From positions 1 through 24,044 of the forward strand of contig JASLHF010000007.1 in NCBI GenBank assembly GCA_030152275.1: 24,044 bases of DNA. The letters are read 5' to 3'. The notes beneath the pieces are model-generated. The model saw only the letters and a list, made by a program, of their open reading frames with translations, was not told the DNA's origin and made no database searches. Origin of the DNA: Acinetobacter sp. GTDB taxonomy: Bacteria > Pseudomonadota > Gammaproteobacteria > Pseudomonadales > Moraxellaceae. A program made the translations under genes and the position numbers. Below, one piece after another: positions 22,040-24,044 of the stretch; the first letter of the stretch is position 1, and every line of letters starts with the position of its first letter.

Positions 22040-23029
22040 TTAATAGTGCGAAAATTGGGAATTATTCATTAAAAATTCACGGTTTTCTTCTTCGATCATT
22101 TGGCGCGCAACATACAAAATTAACTGACGCAGCCAGCGGTGTGCAGGATGATGATGCAGTAACGGGCACCATGCCATTTTTAGTTCAAATTCAGGAATAT
22201 AAAACGGCGGATCTTTGATCAGCAGATTTTGGCTTTTTGCCTGTAAACGCGCAATACGCGTTGGTAAGGTCGCGACCAAATCAACGTTAGCCGCCAACAG
22301 TCCTGGCATTTGGTAATGGCGGGTAAACACAGAAATTTTACGCTTCTGACCAATACGTTCTAATGCCTGATCAATCCAGCCTAAACCGGCCTGTTTTTCA
22401 GGGTTGACGCCAAAACCTACTCCCATGCCTGTTTTTGATACCCAGATATGCTGTGCATCTAAATAGCTTTTTAAATTGAGATTGTTGGCTGCAGGGTGTT
22501 TATTATTGAGCAAACATGAAAAGCTGTCGCGCCAAACCAAGACTTGATGGAAACTTTGCGGTATTTCATTGAATCGGTTAATCGCCAAATCAACTTTACC
22601 TTGTTCCATATCACGGTAAGACACATCACTTGGCGTTAAAAAATCCAATACGACATTTGGAGCTTCAGAGCGCAAGGCTTTAACGAGGCGGGGAACCAGG
22701 GTTGCTTCTGCATAATCAGAAGTCATGATGCGGAATACGCGGTTTGAAGTATAAGGGCGGAACTCGGTACGCGGCTCCAAAATCATGGATAAATCAGATA
22801 AAGCATCGCGGATGCGCGGCTGCAGTTCGAGCGCGCGTTCCGTAGGCGTCATGCCTTCAGAAGAACGGATTAAAAGTGGATCATTAAATAAGTTACGCAA
22901 ACGACGCAAAATATTACTCATTGCTGGCTGGGTTACCCCAAGTTGTTCAGCTGCTCGAGTAACATTTTTTTCACGAAGAAGAACGTCAAGGTAAATTAAT
23001 AGATTAAGATCGACCCGCTCCAGATTCAT
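22040..23029 (-). CDS. LysR-family transcriptional regulator, next to aceA
   Basis: A 329-residue regulator. The N-terminus (MNLERVDLNLLIYLDVLL, then AAEQLGVTQPAMSNILRRLR) is a LysR helix-turn-helix of the NodD/LinR/LeuO-like branch, which starts with a DLNLL motif. The effector-binding domain fills about residues 90-300, and there is a C-terminal extension of some 25 residues that is longer than normal. The ATG at 23029 fits the family start; the ribosome-binding site is poor. It is divergent from isocitrate lyase with 637 bases between the starts, and so may regulate aceA or itself. That link is by position only. The upstream DNA has two dyads (23050-23070 and 23074-23088). Confidence 0.92.
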   Translation of the reverse strand: MNLERVDLNLLIYLDVLLREKNVTRAAEQLGVTQPAMSNILRRLRNLFNDPLLIRSSEGMTPTERALELQPRIRDALSDLSMILEPRTEFRPYTSNRVFRIMTSDYAEATLVPRLVKALRSEAPNVVLDFLTPSDVSYRDMEQGKVDLAINRFNEIPQSFHQVLVWRDSFSCLLNNKHPAANNLNLKSYLDAQHIWVSKTGMGVGFGVNPEKQAGLGWIDQALERIGQKRKISVFTRHYQMPGLLAANVDLVATLPTRIARLQAKSQNLLIKDPPFYIPEFELKMAWCPLLHHHPAHRWLRQLILYVARQMIEEENREFLMNNSQFSHY

Positions 23030-23049
23030 AAAAAAAATACCGAAAATAA

Positions 23050-23088
23050 AATCAAGAAATTATTTTGATTATGCCATATCTGCTATGG
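23050..23088. promoter_or_regulatory. Candidate autoregulatory dyads before LysR
   Basis: AATCAA-N9-TTGATT (23050-23070) and CCATA-N5-TATGG (23074-23088) lie side by side 20 to 60 bases before the LysR start, where LysR proteins usually bind to control themselves. Confidence 0.4.
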
Positions 23089-23476
23089 GTTGTGTAGGAA
23101 AGTGATGAAAATAAAGGCGTAGGGCGACGTTGTTCTATGATCTTACTCATTGCTGGCTAAACCGCTAAAGCAGAGGGGGTTTAAGAGTTTAGGCAGGCTG
23201 GTTTGCAAAGGGCGCTTGCAGCCGGAAGATAGCTGCAGCATCCGTCCGAAAGATGTTTGCGCTAAAAAAATAGAGTATTTATTTGATGAATAAATGGTCG
23301 AAAAACTCAGGTTAGGGTTGGCTCAATTGACCCAAAGAGCGGTTTTTTTTGTCACTGAAAAGGGAAGCAAGACTTAAGTCTAATGTAGAATATATAGCCA
23401 ATATGCTGGATTATTACACAAATTTAAAATTAATTATTTTTATATTAATTATATACTTATGTTATTTTGAATGAAT

Positions 23477-23482
23477 TATAAT
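23477..23482 (+). promoter_or_regulatory. Candidate -10 element of aceA
   Basis: A perfect TATAAT facing aceA. The missing -35 suggests that an activator is needed. Confidence 0.35.
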
Positions 23483-23666
23483 ACGACTTTAATCTACATA
23501 TTTTTTAAATAAATATCGAGAATTAACTTAAAATATTGGATTAATTTTTTGACTCAAACTAATCTAAACCCATCACAGCGAAGTGCTCTAAATCTGAACA
23601 AATCATTGAGGGTATGATTTTAGCCGGCGCTGCAGAAAAATCCTAATATTATTACAGGAACATATC

Positions 23667-24044
23667 ATGACTACATACCAAACAGCGATTGATGCAATCC
23701 GCGAATTAAAAGCAAAATTCGGCAACACTTGGGCGGACATCTCTCCTGAAGATGCTGCACGTATGCAAATGCAAAACCGTTTCAAAACTGGTTTAGACAT
23801 TGCTAAATACACAGCTGCGATTATGCGTCGTGATATGGCAGCATATGATGCTGACTCAAGCAAATACACTCAATCACTAGGTTGCTGGCACGGTTTCATT
23901 GCGCAACAAAAAATGATTGCGAACAAAAAATACTTCGGTACTACTGAACGTCGCTATATCTACCTTTCTGGTTGGATGGTTGCTGCACTTCGTTCAGAAT
24001 TTGGTCCACTTCCTGACCAATCTATGCACGAAAAAACTTCTGTT
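23667..24044 (+). CDS. aceA: Isocitrate lyase, 5' part (AceA)
   Basis: The first 126 codons of isocitrate lyase, which splits isocitrate into succinate and glyoxylate in the glyoxylate shunt, needed for growth on acetate, fatty acids and some aromatic products. The frame is open to the window edge. The sequence (for example RMQMQNRFKTGLDIAKYTA, YTQSLGCWHGF, YLSGWMVAALRSEFGPLPDQ) matches the long, about 530-residue isocitrate lyases of Pseudomonas and Acinetobacter; the catalytic KKCGH-type region lies beyond the edge. ACAGGAA at 23654-23660 is the ribosome-binding site for the ATG at 23667. It is divergent from a LysR regulator. Confidence 0.95.
   Translation, partial: MTTYQTAIDAIRELKAKFGNTWADISPEDAARMQMQNRFKTGLDIAKYTAAIMRRDMAAYDADSSKYTQSLGCWHGFIAQQKMIANKKYFGTTERRYIYLSGWMVAALRSEFGPLPDQSMHEKTSV

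Larger units (their letters stand above)
23030..23666. other. Divergent promoter region of LysR and aceA
   Basis: No gene seen. It holds dyads near the LysR start (23050-23088), a 16-base copy of a LysR coding segment (23143-23158), a T-run at 23342-23350, a 12-bp palindrome AGACTTAAGTCT (23370-23381), and a very AT-rich stretch with a perfect TATAAT at 23477-23482 but no good -35. The aceA leader from there would be about 180 bases. Confidence 0.55.

Noticed and set aside
23342..23350. Terminator before aceA, from the T-run
   Set aside because: No stable stem precedes the T-run; the nearby GGGT/ACCC pair would need several G-T pairs.

Overview
The window looks like chromosomal DNA of a gammaproteobacterium of the genus Acinetobacter (Moraxellaceae). 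The evidence is the close resemblance of GlnA, UbiC/UbiA and isocitrate lyase to proteins I know from that genus and from Pseudomonas, the AT-leaning codon use, and the mix of housekeeping genes with isolated catabolic genes. No database was searched; all family calls rest on reading the translations.

Layout, left to right. (1) 1-3588: glutamine synthetase (glnA) with its own terminator, a small unknown gene, then the ubiC-ubiA pair that starts ubiquinone synthesis. (2) 3655-8044: a secreted lipase-like lipoprotein converges on a LysR regulator, which is divergent from a TfdB/MhpA-type flavin aromatic hydroxylase. (3) 8045-9333: two poorly coding stretches around a small membrane protein. The second stretch is crowded with inverted repeats, including a perfect 20-bp palindrome lying between a candidate -35 and -10. 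(4) 9334-15300: an amine-oxidation module made of a cytoplasmic aldehyde dehydrogenase, a LuxR-type regulator, a periplasmic copper/TPQ amine oxidase (tynA) and an outer-membrane beta-barrel. (5) 15301-16352: a long AT-rich gap and tRNA-Leu(UAA) on the minus strand. (6) 16353-21998: a Tat-exported PhoD-type phosphatase, three genes of unknown function, and a CNNM/CBS/CorC-HlyC membrane protein closely resembling E. coli YtfL/PaeA. (7) 21959-24044: a LysR regulator divergent from isocitrate lyase (aceA), which runs off the right edge.

How the parts may work together. In the central module the porin would admit amines, the periplasmic amine oxidase would convert them to aldehyde, ammonia and peroxide, and the aldehyde dehydrogenase would oxidise the aldehyde in the cytoplasm. 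This is the logic of E. coli tynA-feaB, but with a LuxR-type regulator in place of the AraC-type FeaR and with an added outer-membrane protein. The DNA just before the aldehyde dehydrogenase and just before tynA carries strong dyads that are good candidates for the control sites. No CRISPR array, intact insertion sequence, prophage or defence system was seen. The most unusual content is the regulatory architecture of the amine module.
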